Positions 1-8,704 of a DNA stretch of 64,000 bases are shown here, piece after piece (the first letter of the stretch is position 1; each line of letters opens with the position of its first letter). The stretch covers positions 1-64,000 of the forward strand of contig NZ_CAXPMC010000003.1 in assembly GCF_964218355.1 (NCBI RefSeq), given 5' to 3'. Below the pieces are notes generated by a model. That model did not search any database. It saw only the letters and a list, made by a program, of their open reading frames with translations, and was not told where the DNA came from. The position numbers and the translations under genes are program-made. This stretch comes from Ferrovibrio sp964218355 (lineage in GTDB: Bacteria > Pseudomonadota > Alphaproteobacteria > Ferrovibrionales > Ferrovibrionaceae).

Positions 1-845
1 CCGACCGCGTGACCGGCAAGATGCTGTACTTCGCGCCGAACGCGATCCCGGGCCACAGCACCACTGTCAACTCCGAATATTCGGCTGCTGCGACCCAGCC
101 GCTGATGTGGTTCGCCAACTCGGGCCACGACAACGAGGGCATCAACCTGTACACCGCTTCGAACCGCTATTTCGGTTCGAAGGCCGGCAAGGGTCTGCAG
201 CTCGGCGTGTCGTACGTTCCGAACGGCTGCCAGGACTTCTCGGCTCAGGGTACCTCGCCGGGTTGCGGCGGCGGCTTCTCGTCGACCGCTGACGGCGGCC
301 TGTCGCAGCAGTTCGCCGGCGCGGCGAACTACATCGAGTCGTTCGGCTCGGTCGACGTTGCCCTGTATGCCGGTTACACCAGCGCCCATATGGAAGGGGC
401 TCTGAGCACCGGTGTGACCGATCCGCGCCAGGATGGCTGGCAGCTCGGTGCGCAGTTCGCCTACAACGTCGGCGACGGCTCGGTCGTCCAGTTCGGCGGC
501 GGCTACAGCAACGAAGATATCGGCCGCGCTGCGACCGGTGGCAGCGTTCTGAAGGACCGCAAGGCCTACTCGGTCGGTCTGAAGTACCTGACCAACGGCA
601 GCAAGCCGGGCTCGATCGGCATCGGTGCCGAGTACTACAATCGCGAAGACAAGCTCGTCACCGCGGTTGCGACCGGCAGCAAGGACACGCTGGACTACTA
701 CACCCTCGGCGTGACCTACCAGCTGGCCACCGGCGTGCTGACCTTCGCCGGCGTCGGCGTGTCGGACCTCGACCGCGCTGCTGGCACGACCACCACGGAC
801 GCGAAGCAGACCTTCGGCGTTGTCGGTCTCGGCCTGACGTTCTGA
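1..845 (+). CDS. Outer-membrane porin, copy 1 (5' end outside window)
   Basis: This is the C-terminal part of an alphaproteobacterial porin that forms a beta-barrel diffusion channel in the outer membrane. The frame is already open at base 3, and the first codons (Asp-Arg-Val-Thr) align with the TDRV stretch at about residue 120 of the complete copies downstream, so the true start lies upstream of the window. It ends in the Gly-Leu-Thr-Phe pattern; a terminal aromatic residue is typical of outer-membrane barrels. Blocks such as NRYFGSKAGKGLQ, SYVPNGCQDF and YLTNGSKPGSIGIG are nearly identical in the next two copies. Family assignment is firm; pore selectivity cannot be read from the sequence. 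Confidence 0.9.
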   Translation, partial: DRVTGKMLYFAPNAIPGHSTTVNSEYSAAATQPLMWFANSGHDNEGINLYTASNRYFGSKAGKGLQLGVSYVPNGCQDFSAQGTSPGCGGGFSSTADGGLSQQFAGAANYIESFGSVDVALYAGYTSAHMEGALSTGVTDPRQDGWQLGAQFAYNVGDGSVVQFGGGYSNEDIGRAATGGSVLKDRKAYSVGLKYLTNGSKPGSIGIGAEYYNREDKLVTAVATGSKDTLDYYTLGVTYQLATGVLTFAGVGVSDLDRAAGTTTTDAKQTFGVVGLGLTF

Positions 846-870
846 TCCGATCCTCCGATCGGTTGGAAGG

Positions 871-905
871 AAAGGGGCAGGGAAACCTGCCCCTTTTCTT
901 TTTGT
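871..905 (+). terminator. Rho-independent terminator after porin copy 1
   Basis: An 11-bp stem (aaaggggcagg paired with cctgccccttt) closes a GAAA tetraloop and is followed by a T-rich run, 25 bases after the porin stop codon. The same stem design recurs after the other porins, which suggests each copy is transcribed separately. Confidence 0.85.
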
Positions 906-1142
906 CTGTGTCTTTGCGCGCGCCTTTCTCTGCCCGGGCGCTTCCGGCCGGGAAGTGTACCGCAGCAGCGCCTGCAGCCGGCGCCGGCCGGCAAATGTGA
1001 CGACCGTCACGCGCAAACGTGCCCTGGCGGCAACAGCGCGGCACGAACTGTCATCGCCCTGTCATTCCGGCTTCGCCACGAATTGCTGCGGGGAATCCGC
1101 TGCCGCATGATGCCCGCGCACAAGAAGACGCAGAGGGCTCGT

Positions 1143-1190
1143 CCTTCGACGCTGACTAAAATTCCAACATAGTGGAAGGATGATTCCGAA
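1143..1190 (+). promoter_or_regulatory. Porin leader with conserved block and ribosome binding site (copy 2)
   Basis: The 345-base gap between porins 1 and 2 holds the terminator and, near its end, a leader resembling those of copies 3 and 4. The block ccttcgacgctgac (1143-1156) has counterparts at the same distance, about 30-34 bases, before the other two start codons. A ttcca/tggaa mini-hairpin (1162-1177) precedes and overlaps the Shine-Dalgarno ggaagga (1174-1180). I see no clear -35/-10 pair in the rest of the gap. Confidence 0.45.
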
Positions 1191-2366
1191 ATGAAAAAGA
1201 CCCTGCTGCTCCAGACCGCTCTCGTGGCGGCGGCTGGTCTGTTCGTGGCCGGTGCCGCGAACGCCCAGACCAAGGAAGTGCCGGTCGGCGTGACCGTCGG
1301 CGGCTATTACCAGAGCTTCTACAAGGTCCAGGACCGTGACAAGACGGCCCAGGTGGACCAGTCGAGCCAGGCTCTCGGCCAGGACGCCGAAATCTGGTTC
1401 AACATCCGTGGCGTGCTGGACAACGGCACCATCGTCGGCGGCCGCGTCGAGCTGGAAGGCACCACCTACAGCGACCAGATCGACGAGACCTACCTGTTCG
1501 TCGAGCGTGCCGATATTGGCCGCATCGAGCTTGGCGCCACCGACCGCGTCAATGCCAAGATGAACTACTTCTCGCCGGATCCGTTCCCCGGCCACGGCAC
1601 GACCTCGCAGTCCGAATATGCGGCCTCGAACATCCAGCCGCAGATGTGGACCGTGAACCACGGCAACGACAACGAAGGCATCAACATCTACACCGCGTCG
1701 AACCGCTATTTCGGTTCGAAGGCCGGCAAGGGCCTGCAGCTCGGCCTGTCCTACGTGCCGAATGGCTGTCAGGACTTCTCCGGCTCGGTGGCCTGCGGCG
1801 GCGGCTTCTCGTCGACCGCTGATGCCGGCCAGCTCTCGCAGCAGTATTCGGCGGCGGCGAACTACATCGAGTCGTTCGGCCCGGTCGATGTTGCCCTGTA
1901 TGCCGGTTACAACAGCGTGCATATCGAAGGCACGCTGGGCGCTGGTGCCACCGATCCGCGCCAGGATGCCTGGCAGGTCGGCGCGCAGGTCGCCTACAAC
2001 ATCGGCGACGGTTCGTCGGTCACCGTCGGTGGCGGCTACAACAACGAGGATGTCGGTCGCGCGGCCGGCATCTCGTCGAGCACCGTCACCAAGGAGCGCG
2101 AGTCCTACACCATCGGCATCCGCTATCTGACCAACGGCAGCAAGCCGGGTTCGGTCGGTATCGGCGCCACCTACTACAATGGCGAGGACAAGAACTTCAA
2201 CAGCACCAAGGACACGCTCGACTATTACGCACTGGGCGTGACCTACCAGGTTGCCAAGGGTGTGCTCAGCTTCGCCGGCGCCGGCGTCAGCGATGCCGAG
2301 CTGTCGACCACCACCAACGATCCGAAGCAGACCTTCGGCGTTGTCGGTCTGCGTCTCGACTTCTGA
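1191..2366 (+). CDS. Outer-membrane porin, copy 2
   Basis: A complete 391-residue porin of the Gram-negative porin superfamily (porin_4-like), predicted to form a trimeric beta-barrel in the outer membrane. The N-terminus is a classical signal peptide (MKKTLLLQTALVAAAG, then ANA before Gln26), with cleavage probably after residue 25. Alternating-polarity strands follow, and the protein ends LDF with a terminal Phe. The start is supported by ggaagga ten bases upstream. It is very similar to copies 1 and 3 and more distant from copy 4, so the cluster is a tandem gene family. Differences concentrate in short loops, for example around residues 120-145 and 280-300, where surface loops or the constriction would be expected. 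Confidence 0.93.
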   Translation: MKKTLLLQTALVAAAGLFVAGAANAQTKEVPVGVTVGGYYQSFYKVQDRDKTAQVDQSSQALGQDAEIWFNIRGVLDNGTIVGGRVELEGTTYSDQIDETYLFVERADIGRIELGATDRVNAKMNYFSPDPFPGHGTTSQSEYAASNIQPQMWTVNHGNDNEGINIYTASNRYFGSKAGKGLQLGLSYVPNGCQDFSGSVACGGGFSSTADAGQLSQQYSAAANYIESFGPVDVALYAGYNSVHIEGTLGAGATDPRQDAWQVGAQVAYNIGDGSSVTVGGGYNNEDVGRAAGISSSTVTKERESYTIGIRYLTNGSKPGSVGIGATYYNGEDKNFNSTKDTLDYYALGVTYQVAKGVLSFAGAGVSDAELSTTTNDPKQTFGVVGLRLDF

Positions 2367-2389
2367 TCCAGACCGGATCCGGAACCGGG

Positions 2390-2420
2390 AAGGGGCGGGT
2401 ATATCCCGCCCCTTTTCTTT
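2390..2420 (+). terminator. Rho-independent terminator after porin copy 2
   Basis: A ten-base GC-rich stem (aaggggcggg paired with cccgcccctt) with a five-base loop, followed by a T-rich tract, lies 23 bases after the stop codon. Confidence 0.85.
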
Positions 2421-2628
2421 TCCGCGCCGCTTCCTCCTCCCCGTGCATCCGCAGCGGCCGGGTGCTGCGGCAGGGATGTTACGGATATGCTGCAGTTTGG
2501 TTGAAACCTGTTGCGCATGAGCCACAGGAGCGGCGGAAGTCGCGCTGCACTGCGAAATTTCACAAACCTTCGATAGAGCGCCCTGAATCGACTGGACCAT
2601 GATCCGGCCGCCAAATAAGGCGGGGATC

Positions 2629-2676
2629 ATCCGTCGGCGCTGACTGGAACCCAACTATCAAAGGACGTTATTGGAA
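2629..2676 (+). promoter_or_regulatory. Porin leader with conserved block (copy 3)
   Basis: The roughly 310-base gap before copy 3 contains the copy 2 terminator and then a leader with the block ccgtcggcgctgac (2631-2644), matching the leaders of copies 2 and 4. An aaagga ribosome binding site follows at 2660-2664. The rest of the gap shows no gene and no convincing promoter. Confidence 0.4.
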
Positions 2677-3852
2677 ATGAAAAAGACGCTGCTTCTGCAG
2701 ACTGCCCTTGTGGCGGCTGCCGGCCTGATGGTCGCCGGTGCTGCGAACGCCCAGACCAAGGAAACGCCGGTCGGCGTGACCGTCGGCGGTTACTACACCT
2801 CCTTCTACAAGGTCCAGGACCGCGACAAGGCGGCCCAGACCGACCAGTCGAGCCAGGCGCTTGGCCAGGATGCCGAAATCCATTTCAACATCCGCGGCGT
2901 GCTGGACAACGGCACCGTCGTCGGCGGCCGCATCGAGCTGGAAGGCACCACCTACAGCGACCAGCTGGACGAGACCTATCTCTTCGTCGAGCGCTCGGAT
3001 ATCGGCCGTCTGGAGCTTGGCGCCACCGACCGCGTGTCGACCAAGATGCTGTACATGGCGCCGACCGCGCTGCCGGGTCATGACACCATCTCGCAGTCGG
3101 AATACGCGGCGACCAATGTCCAGCCGGGCATGCGGTTCACCAGCGCCGACGACAACGAGGGTATCAACCTCTACACCGCCTCGAACCGCTATTTCGGCTC
3201 GAAGGCCGGCAAGGGCCTGCAGGTCGGCGTGTCCTACGTGCCGAATGGCTGCCAGGACTTCGCCAATTGCGGCGGCGGCTTCTCGTCGACGGCCGATTCC
3301 GGCCAGCTGTCGCAGCAGTACCAGGCGGCGGCGAACTACATCGAGTCGTTCGGCCCGGTCGATGTCGCCCTGTTCATCGGCTACAACAGCGTCCATATCG
3401 AGGGTGCGCTGGGTACCGGTGTGACCGATGCGCGCCAGGCTGGCTGGCAGGCCGGTGCGCAGTTCGCCTATAACCTGGGCGATGGCGGCGCCATCCAGTT
3501 CGGCGGCGGTTACACCAACGAGGATCTGGGCCGTACCGTTTCCGGCGGCAGCGGCGTGATGAAGGACCGCAAGGCCTATGACCTCGGCCTGCGCTATCTG
3601 ACCAACGGCAGCAAGCCGGGCTCGATCGGTATCGGCATCGAGTATGGCGCCCGCAAGGACAAGCTGGTGACCGCGCTGACGACCGGCAACGAGGACGAGC
3701 TGAAGTTCTACGCCTTCGGCGTCACCTACCAGCTGGCCAGCGCCGTGCAGACCTTCGCCGGCGTCGGCGTGTCGGATGTCGACTACGCCGACAACAGCCC
3801 GAGCGACCCGAAGCAGACCTTCGGTGTGGTCGGCATCGGCCTGCGTTTCTGA
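2677..3852 (+). CDS. Outer-membrane porin, copy 3
   Basis: A 391-residue porin paralogue, the same length as copy 2. I place the start at the ATG encoding MKKTLLLQTALVAAAG rather than at the TTG two codons earlier, because this ATG aligns with the starts of the other copies. A signal peptide ends at ANA/Gln. The body shares long near-identical stretches with copies 1 and 2 (QSSQALGQDAEI, FNIRGVLDNGT, NRYFGSKAGKGLQ) and the protein ends in Arg-Phe. Variation is clustered in presumed loops. It has its own leader and terminator and so is probably monocistronic. Expression may differ between copies, but nothing in the sequence shows how. Confidence 0.93.
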   Translation: MKKTLLLQTALVAAAGLMVAGAANAQTKETPVGVTVGGYYTSFYKVQDRDKAAQTDQSSQALGQDAEIHFNIRGVLDNGTVVGGRIELEGTTYSDQLDETYLFVERSDIGRLELGATDRVSTKMLYMAPTALPGHDTISQSEYAATNVQPGMRFTSADDNEGINLYTASNRYFGSKAGKGLQVGVSYVPNGCQDFANCGGGFSSTADSGQLSQQYQAAANYIESFGPVDVALFIGYNSVHIEGALGTGVTDARQAGWQAGAQFAYNLGDGGAIQFGGGYTNEDLGRTVSGGSGVMKDRKAYDLGLRYLTNGSKPGSIGIGIEYGARKDKLVTALTTGNEDELKFYAFGVTYQLASAVQTFAGVGVSDVDYADNSPSDPKQTFGVVGIGLRF

Positions 3853-3875
3853 TCCGGTCCATCCGGGCAGACAGG

Positions 3876-3906
3876 AAAGGGGCAGGGCAACCTGCCCCTT
3901 TTTTTA
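3876..3906 (+). terminator. Rho-independent terminator after porin copy 3
   Basis: The stem aaaggggcagg / cctgccccttt with a GCAA tetraloop, followed by seven or more T residues, begins 24 bases after the stop codon. The stem is the same as in the copy 1 terminator. Confidence 0.88.
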
Positions 3907-4028
3907 TGGTCTGGTGATTTCTGCCTGTCTTGTGATGGCAGTCAGGAAATCCTGTGGCTTTCGCACAACAGCTGCATCCTTAACACCTGCCCGGCCCGGC
4001 AAACGGGCAGGGCCGGCCCGGACCTGCG

Positions 4029-4129
4029 TTGACTTAGGGGAAGACGGGACCATACTTCCGACGCGGGCGTGAGACCCGCGGTCATTCTTCGGCGCCGACA
4101 AGACACACTCCAAGAAGGACCCCCCCAGG
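4029..4129 (+). promoter_or_regulatory. Probable sigma-70 promoter and leader of porin copy 4
   Basis: TTGACT (4029-4034) and ATACTT (4052-4057) are separated by exactly 17 bases, a good housekeeping promoter fit. Transcription would start near 4064, leaving a leader of about 65 bases that carries the conserved block cattcttcggcgccgac (4083-4099) and the ribosome binding site aagaagga shortly before the ATG at 4130. Confidence 0.6.
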
Positions 4130-5380
4130 ATGAAATATTCTCTGTTTTTGCAGACCGCGCTGGTTGCAGCCACCGGCCTCGCCATCGCGGGCACCGCCAA
4201 TGCCCAGACCAAGGAAGTGCCCATCGGCGTGACCGTCGGCGGCTACCTGTCCCAGGTCTACAAGCTGCAGGATCGCGACGACAGTGCGACCCAGCGCGAC
4301 CGCGGCTCGCAGGCGCTGGCCTCCGATTCCGAGATCTGGTTCTCGATCCGCGGCGTGCTGGATAACGGCACCGTGGTCGGCGGCCGGGTCGAGCTGGAAG
4401 GCCAGACTGAAAGCGACCAGATCGACGAAACCTATATTTTCGCCGAACGCCGCGATATCGGCCGCCTCGAACTTGGGTCGACCGACCGTGCCTCGTCGAA
4501 GATGGTCTATGCCGCGCCGACCGCCATCCCCGGCTACGGCACCGTCGATCCGACCGGTTCGATCTCGATCACCAATGCCCCCGGCGGCGCCCGCACCAGC
4601 GGCAACCTGACCAAGTTTTCGGGTATCGACGACAATAACGGCATCAACCTCTACACCTCGGCCGACCGCTATTTCGGCTCGAAGGTCGGCAAGGGCCTGC
4701 AGCTCGGCTTCTCCTACACGCCGGATGGCTGCCAGGACTTCTCCGGCTGCGGCGGCGGCTTCGGCTCGACGGTGGATGCCGGCCAGATCTCCAAGGTCTA
4801 TACCGGCGCGGCCAACTACCTCGAATCCTTCGGCCCGGTCGATGTTGCCGTGTTCGGCGCCTATTACCGCTTCTCGGTCGAAGCCAACAGCGCCGGCTCG
4901 CTCAGCACCGGTTCGGCCACGGTGTTCAAGGGCAACGGCCTCGACGGCTGGGCCGGCGGCACCACGCTGACCTACAATATCGGCGACGGGTCGTCGGTGC
5001 AGCTGGGTGGCGCCTACAAGCGCGAGGAAATGGGTGTCACCATCAGCGGCGACGACAAGCGGCAGGTCTACACGGCCGGTGTCCGCTACCTGACCAATGG
5101 CAGCAACCCGGGCTCGATCGGCGTCGGTGTCGACTATGCCAACACCAAGGCCGACCAGGGCAACATTGCCGGCAATGCCGTCGGTGGCGAGGACGAATAC
5201 ACCTGGTATTCGGCCGGTGTCACCTATCAGGTGGCGAAGGGCGTGCTGACCTTCGCCGGTATCGGCCGCTACGAGTATGAGGATGCGATCGCTGCCGGCA
5301 CGCTGGTCGGCGGCACCGCCCAGGCCGACAACGATTCGAAGTCGACCTTCGGCGTCGTCGGCATGCGCCTCGACTTCTGA
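4130..5380 (+). CDS. Outer-membrane porin, copy 4 (divergent paralogue)
   Basis: A 416-residue porin with a signal peptide ending TANA/Gln. It shares the family skeleton (KEVPIGVTVGGY, WFSIRGVLDNGTVVGGRVELEG, ADRYFGSKVGKGLQ, a terminal LDF) but carries extra loop sequence around residues 140-165 and 245-265 and is clearly the most diverged of the four. It also lacks the MKKTLLLQ opening, reading MKYSLFLQ instead. A different pore size or substrate preference is plausible but only inferred. A palindromic terminator separates it from the convergent ubiB gene. Confidence 0.92.
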   Translation: MKYSLFLQTALVAATGLAIAGTANAQTKEVPIGVTVGGYLSQVYKLQDRDDSATQRDRGSQALASDSEIWFSIRGVLDNGTVVGGRVELEGQTESDQIDETYIFAERRDIGRLELGSTDRASSKMVYAAPTAIPGYGTVDPTGSISITNAPGGARTSGNLTKFSGIDDNNGINLYTSADRYFGSKVGKGLQLGFSYTPDGCQDFSGCGGGFGSTVDAGQISKVYTGAANYLESFGPVDVAVFGAYYRFSVEANSAGSLSTGSATVFKGNGLDGWAGGTTLTYNIGDGSSVQLGGAYKREEMGVTISGDDKRQVYTAGVRYLTNGSNPGSIGVGVDYANTKADQGNIAGNAVGGEDEYTWYSAGVTYQVAKGVLTFAGIGRYEYEDAIAAGTLVGGTAQADNDSKSTFGVVGMRLDF

Positions 5381-5405
5381 TCATTGCCGCCTGTGGCGGC
5401 AACAT

Positions 5406-5436
5406 GGAAAGGGGCCGGTCGACCGGCCCCTTTTTC
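5406..5436 (+). terminator. Bidirectional terminator between porin copy 4 and ubiB
   Basis: An almost perfect palindrome (aaaggggccgg and ccggcccctttt around a tcga centre) has A residues on one side and T residues on the other, and sits between two convergent genes, so it can serve both strands. Confidence 0.85.
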
Positions 5437-5443
5437 CTGTGCG

Positions 5444-6976
5444 TCAGCCCAGCCGCAGCAGCAGCGCGGCCAGCAGGGCGGCAATCACCGCCAGCAGCAG
5501 GGTCTGCAGCCAGCGGCCATGCCGGCGGTGCCGCTGCGGCATCGCGGCCGGCGGCCTGTCCTGCAGGGCCAGATTCTCGATCTGGCCGGCGATGCGCGGC
5601 AGCCGGCGGGCGAAATCCAGCAGGTTGCCGGCTGCTTCGCGCAGCATGGCCTCGGGTCCGAGATTGTCGCGCGCCCAGTCCTCGATCACCGGCCGCGCCA
5701 CTTCCCAGAAATTGATGTCGGGATCGAGGCCGCGGGCCACGCCCTCCACCGTCACCATGGTTTTCTGCAGCAGCAGCAGATGGGTCTGCGTCTGCATGCC
5801 GAAGGTCTCGGTGATCTGGAACAGCTGGGCCAGCAGGCGGCCGATGGAAATCTCGTCCACCGGGCGGCCGAGGATCGGCTCGCCGATCGAGCGGCAGGCC
5901 TGGGCGAAGGCATCGACATCGCGGTCGGCGGGCACGTAGCCGGCCTCGAAATGCACCTCCGCCGCGCGGCGCCAGTTGCCGGTCAGGAAGGCGCCCAGCA
6001 TCTCGGCCATGAACCGCCGGGTCTTGAGGTCCAGCCGGCCCATGATGCCGAAATCCACCAGCTCCAGCCGGCCGTCCTCCGCCACGAACAGGTTGCCGTG
6101 ATGCATGTCGGCATGGAAATAGCCGTCGCGCAGGGCCTGTTTGAGGAAGACGCGGATCACCCGTTCGGCCACAGCCGTCGGATCGATGCCGGCGGCGACG
6201 ATGGCGGCGCGGTCCTCGATGGGAATCCCGGCGATGCGCTGCACGGTCATCATCCGGCGGCCGGTGTGCTGCCAGTCGATGGCCGGCACGACCACATCCG
6301 GATCGTCGCGGAAATTGTCGCGCAGCTCGGCGGCGGCAGCGGCTTCGAGGCGCAGGTCCAGCTCGATGGCGACCCAGTCGCGCAGGGATGCCACCACCTC
6401 GCGCGGCCGCAGCCGGTCAAGGCCGGCGACATGGCGCTCGGCGGCATCGGCCAGCCAGGCGAAGAGTTCAAGGTCGCGGGCGAAGGCGGCCTCGACCCCG
6501 GGCCGCAGCACCTTCACGGCGACCGGATCGCCCGCCGTGGTTTCCGCGAAATGCACCTGGGCCACGCTGGCCGCGGCGACCGGCGTATCCGCGAAGGTGG
6601 CGAAGGCCGCCGCGACCGGCTGGCCCAGTTCGGCGGCGACGATGGCGCGCGCGGTGGCGGCGGGGAATGGCGGCAGGCGGTCGCGCAGCCGGCCGAGATC
6701 GGCGGCAAGTTCCTCGCCCACCAGGTCGGGCCGCACCGAGAGAACCTGGCCGAGCTTGACGAAGCTGGGGCCGAGCTCGCCGAAGGCGGCGGCCAGCCGC
6801 TCGCCTGCGCGCCGGTCGCGCTGCCGGCGGCCGAACAGTGTCTGGAACAGGCCCAGCGCCGGCCCGGCGCCCGGCGGCAGCGGCAGTTCCTGCCGCAGGA
6901 TGCCGAGCGCATCGTGGCGCGCGAAGCAGCGGCCGATGGCGAACAGGCGGAGCAGATGGCGCAGGTCGGTCAGCAC
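5444..6976 (-). CDS. ubiB: UbiB, atypical kinase/ATPase for ubiquinone biosynthesis
   Basis: A 510-residue ADCK/UbiB-family protein needed for coenzyme Q production, thought to act as an ATPase that helps extract hydrophobic intermediates from the membrane. Visible hallmarks are the KxGQ motif (residues about 74-77, in FVKLGQVLS), the Ala-rich loop replacing the usual glycine loop (AAASVAQVH, about 134-142), the VKV lysine near 155, the catalytic-loop HADMHHGN (about 288-295), the VDFG metal site near 307, and a hydrophobic C-terminal tail that would anchor it in the membrane. It lies 17 bases downstream of ubiE on the same strand and is probably co-transcribed with it. Confidence 0.95.
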   Translation of the reverse strand: MLTDLRHLLRLFAIGRCFARHDALGILRQELPLPPGAGPALGLFQTLFGRRQRDRRAGERLAAAFGELGPSFVKLGQVLSVRPDLVGEELAADLGRLRDRLPPFPAATARAIVAAELGQPVAAAFATFADTPVAAASVAQVHFAETTAGDPVAVKVLRPGVEAAFARDLELFAWLADAAERHVAGLDRLRPREVVASLRDWVAIELDLRLEAAAAAELRDNFRDDPDVVVPAIDWQHTGRRMMTVQRIAGIPIEDRAAIVAAGIDPTAVAERVIRVFLKQALRDGYFHADMHHGNLFVAEDGRLELVDFGIMGRLDLKTRRFMAEMLGAFLTGNWRRAAEVHFEAGYVPADRDVDAFAQACRSIGEPILGRPVDEISIGRLLAQLFQITETFGMQTQTHLLLLQKTMVTVEGVARGLDPDINFWEVARPVIEDWARDNLGPEAMLREAAGNLLDFARRLPRIAGQIENLALQDRPPAAMPQRHRRHGRWLQTLLLAVIAALLAALLLRLG

Positions 6977-6993
6977 GGCAGCATGCGGGTCCG

Positions 6994-7770
6994 TCAGATG
7001 CGCCAGCCGGAATGCAGCGCCGCGATGCCGAAGCTGAGATCCCGGTATTGCACGTTGCCGAAACCGGCCGCGCGGATCATGCCGGCGAAGGTCTGCTGGT
7101 CGGGAAAGCGGCGGATGCTTTCCACCAGGTAGCGGTAGGAGTCCTCGTCTTTCGCCACCAGGCCGCCGATCTTCGGCAGGATGCTGAAGCTGTAGAGGTC
7201 GTAGGCCTGGGCCAGCGCCGGGTTGTGTACCGTCGAGAATTCCAGGCAGAGAAACCGCCCGCCGGGTTTCAGTACGCGATGGGCCTCGCGCAGGGCCGCG
7301 TCGATATGGGTGACGTTGCGGATGCCAAAGGCGATGGTGTAGGCATCGACCGAGCGGTCGGGCAGGGCGAGCTTTTCCGCATCCATGCAGGCCCAGTTCA
7401 GCCGGGCCAGCCGCGCCTGATCTATCGCCCCGCGATCAAGAAAACGGTCGCGGCCCTGGTCCAGCATGGCGGCATTGATGTCGGCCACCAGCACCTCGGC
7501 CTGCGGCGCGCGGTCGAGGATGCGGAAGGCGATGTCGCCGGTACCACCGGCGACATCCAGCACCCGGATCGCCCCGCGGGGGGCCAGCCAGTCGATCATC
7601 GCCGACTTCCACAGCCGGTGGATGCCGCCCGACATCAGGTCGTTCATCAGGTCGTAGCTGCCGGCGACCGATTCGAACACACCCCGCACCAGCCGCGCCT
7701 TGTCGCCTTCGGGGACATTGCGGAAGCCGAAATGGGTCTGGTTTCCAGTATCTTGGCCGGGGTCGGTCAT
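6994..7770 (-). CDS. ubiE: UbiE, demethylmenaquinone/2-polyprenyl-6-methoxy-benzoquinol methyltransferase
   Basis: A 258-residue class I SAM-dependent C-methyltransferase of ubiquinone (and menaquinone) synthesis. It shows the family opening THFGFRNVPEGDK, the SAM motif VLDVAGGTGDIAF, the post-I DMNxxML-like VADINAAML and the UbiE signature FGIRNVT, followed by RVLKPGGRFLCLEFS. I start it at the ATG encoding MTDPGQD; a second ATG five codons upstream is possible. It is the first gene of a minus-strand ubiE-ubiB unit and diverges from mutM across about 50 bases, the usual alphaproteobacterial arrangement. Confidence 0.95.
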   Translation of the reverse strand: MTDPGQDTGNQTHFGFRNVPEGDKARLVRGVFESVAGSYDLMNDLMSGGIHRLWKSAMIDWLAPRGAIRVLDVAGGTGDIAFRILDRAPQAEVLVADINAAMLDQGRDRFLDRGAIDQARLARLNWACMDAEKLALPDRSVDAYTIAFGIRNVTHIDAALREAHRVLKPGGRFLCLEFSTVHNPALAQAYDLYSFSILPKIGGLVAKDEDSYRYLVESIRRFPDQQTFAGMIRAAGFGNVQYRDLSFGIAALHSGWRI

Positions 7771-7820
7771 GACGGGGCCGACCATAGCCGAAATGCGGCC
7801 GCCGCGGTATAGACAGAGCC

Positions 7821-8645
7821 ATGCCCGAACTGCCCGAAGTGGAAACCACGCGCCGCGGGCTGGCGCTGAAACTGGAAGGCCGCCGCATCGAGCGCATCGA
7901 GGCGCGCCGGCCCGACCTGCGGTTTCCGCTGCCGCCGGATTTCGCCGCCCGCATCCGCGGCCGTCGCGTCGAGGCACTGGACCGCCGGGCCAAATACATC
8001 CTGATCCGCCTCGAGGGCGGCCTCGTCTGGCTGGTGCATCTGGGCATGTCGGGCCGCATGGTGCTGCGCCAGGGCTGGCCCAACGAGATCGGCCCCCATG
8101 ACCATGTGCTGTTCGGCACCGACGAGGGCTGGGCGGCGGTGTATAACGACCCGCGCCGGTTCGGCATGATGGACCTGATCGAGCCTGCCGACCTCCCGAC
8201 CCACAAACTGCTGGCCGGGCTGGGGCCGGAACCGCTGGACGACGCCTTCTCGCCTGCGGTGCTGGCGGCGGCGCTGAAGGACAGGAAAACCCCGATGAAG
8301 GCGGCCCTGCTGGACCAGACCCTGGTGGCGGGCCTGGGCAACATCTATGTCTGCGAGGCCCTGTTCCGCGCCGGCATCGATCCACGCCGGCCGGCCGGCC
8401 GGGTGAAGCCCGAGAAGCTGGCGAAGCTGGTGCCGGCGATCAAGGCGGTCCTGCGCGAGGCCGTGAAGGCCGGCGGCTCGTCCCTGCGCGATTATGTGCA
8501 GTCGGATGGCGAGCTCGGCTATTTCCAGACTCGCTTCCGTGTCTATGACCGCGAGGGACAGGCCTGCGTGACCTGCCGCCGGCCGGTGCGCCGGATCGTC
8601 CAGTCCGGCCGCTCGACCTTCTACTGCGGCACCTGCCAAAGGTAG
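7821..8645 (+). CDS. mutM: Formamidopyrimidine-DNA glycosylase (Fpg/MutM)
   Basis: A 274-residue bifunctional DNA glycosylase and AP lyase that removes 8-oxoguanine and ring-opened purines. The N-terminal Pro2-Glu3 of MPELPEVE are the catalytic nucleophile and acid. The helix-two-turn-helix region contains the GLGNIYVCEALF motif. The C-terminal zinc finger has four cysteines in the pattern C-x2-C-x16-C-x2-C (CVTC ... CGTC). All key residues are present and the length is normal. It is divergent from ubiE. Confidence 0.97.
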   Translation: MPELPEVETTRRGLALKLEGRRIERIEARRPDLRFPLPPDFAARIRGRRVEALDRRAKYILIRLEGGLVWLVHLGMSGRMVLRQGWPNEIGPHDHVLFGTDEGWAAVYNDPRRFGMMDLIEPADLPTHKLLAGLGPEPLDDAFSPAVLAAALKDRKTPMKAALLDQTLVAGLGNIYVCEALFRAGIDPRRPAGRVKPEKLAKLVPAIKAVLREAVKAGGSSLRDYVQSDGELGYFQTRFRVYDREGQACVTCRRPVRRIVQSGRSTFYCGTCQR

Positions 8646-8704
8646 GTAATTCCAAGGCTTTCCGGGGCTTCCAAAATCGGCCCCGACCTGCCACATTCCC
8701 GGCC

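Noticed and set aside
1062..2654. Long open frame (530 codons) on the minus strand, antisense to porin copy 2
   Set aside because: It mirrors the third-position codon bias of the GC-rich porin gene, has repetitive Arg/Gly/Ala/Val composition and no recognisable family, and has no ribosome binding site.
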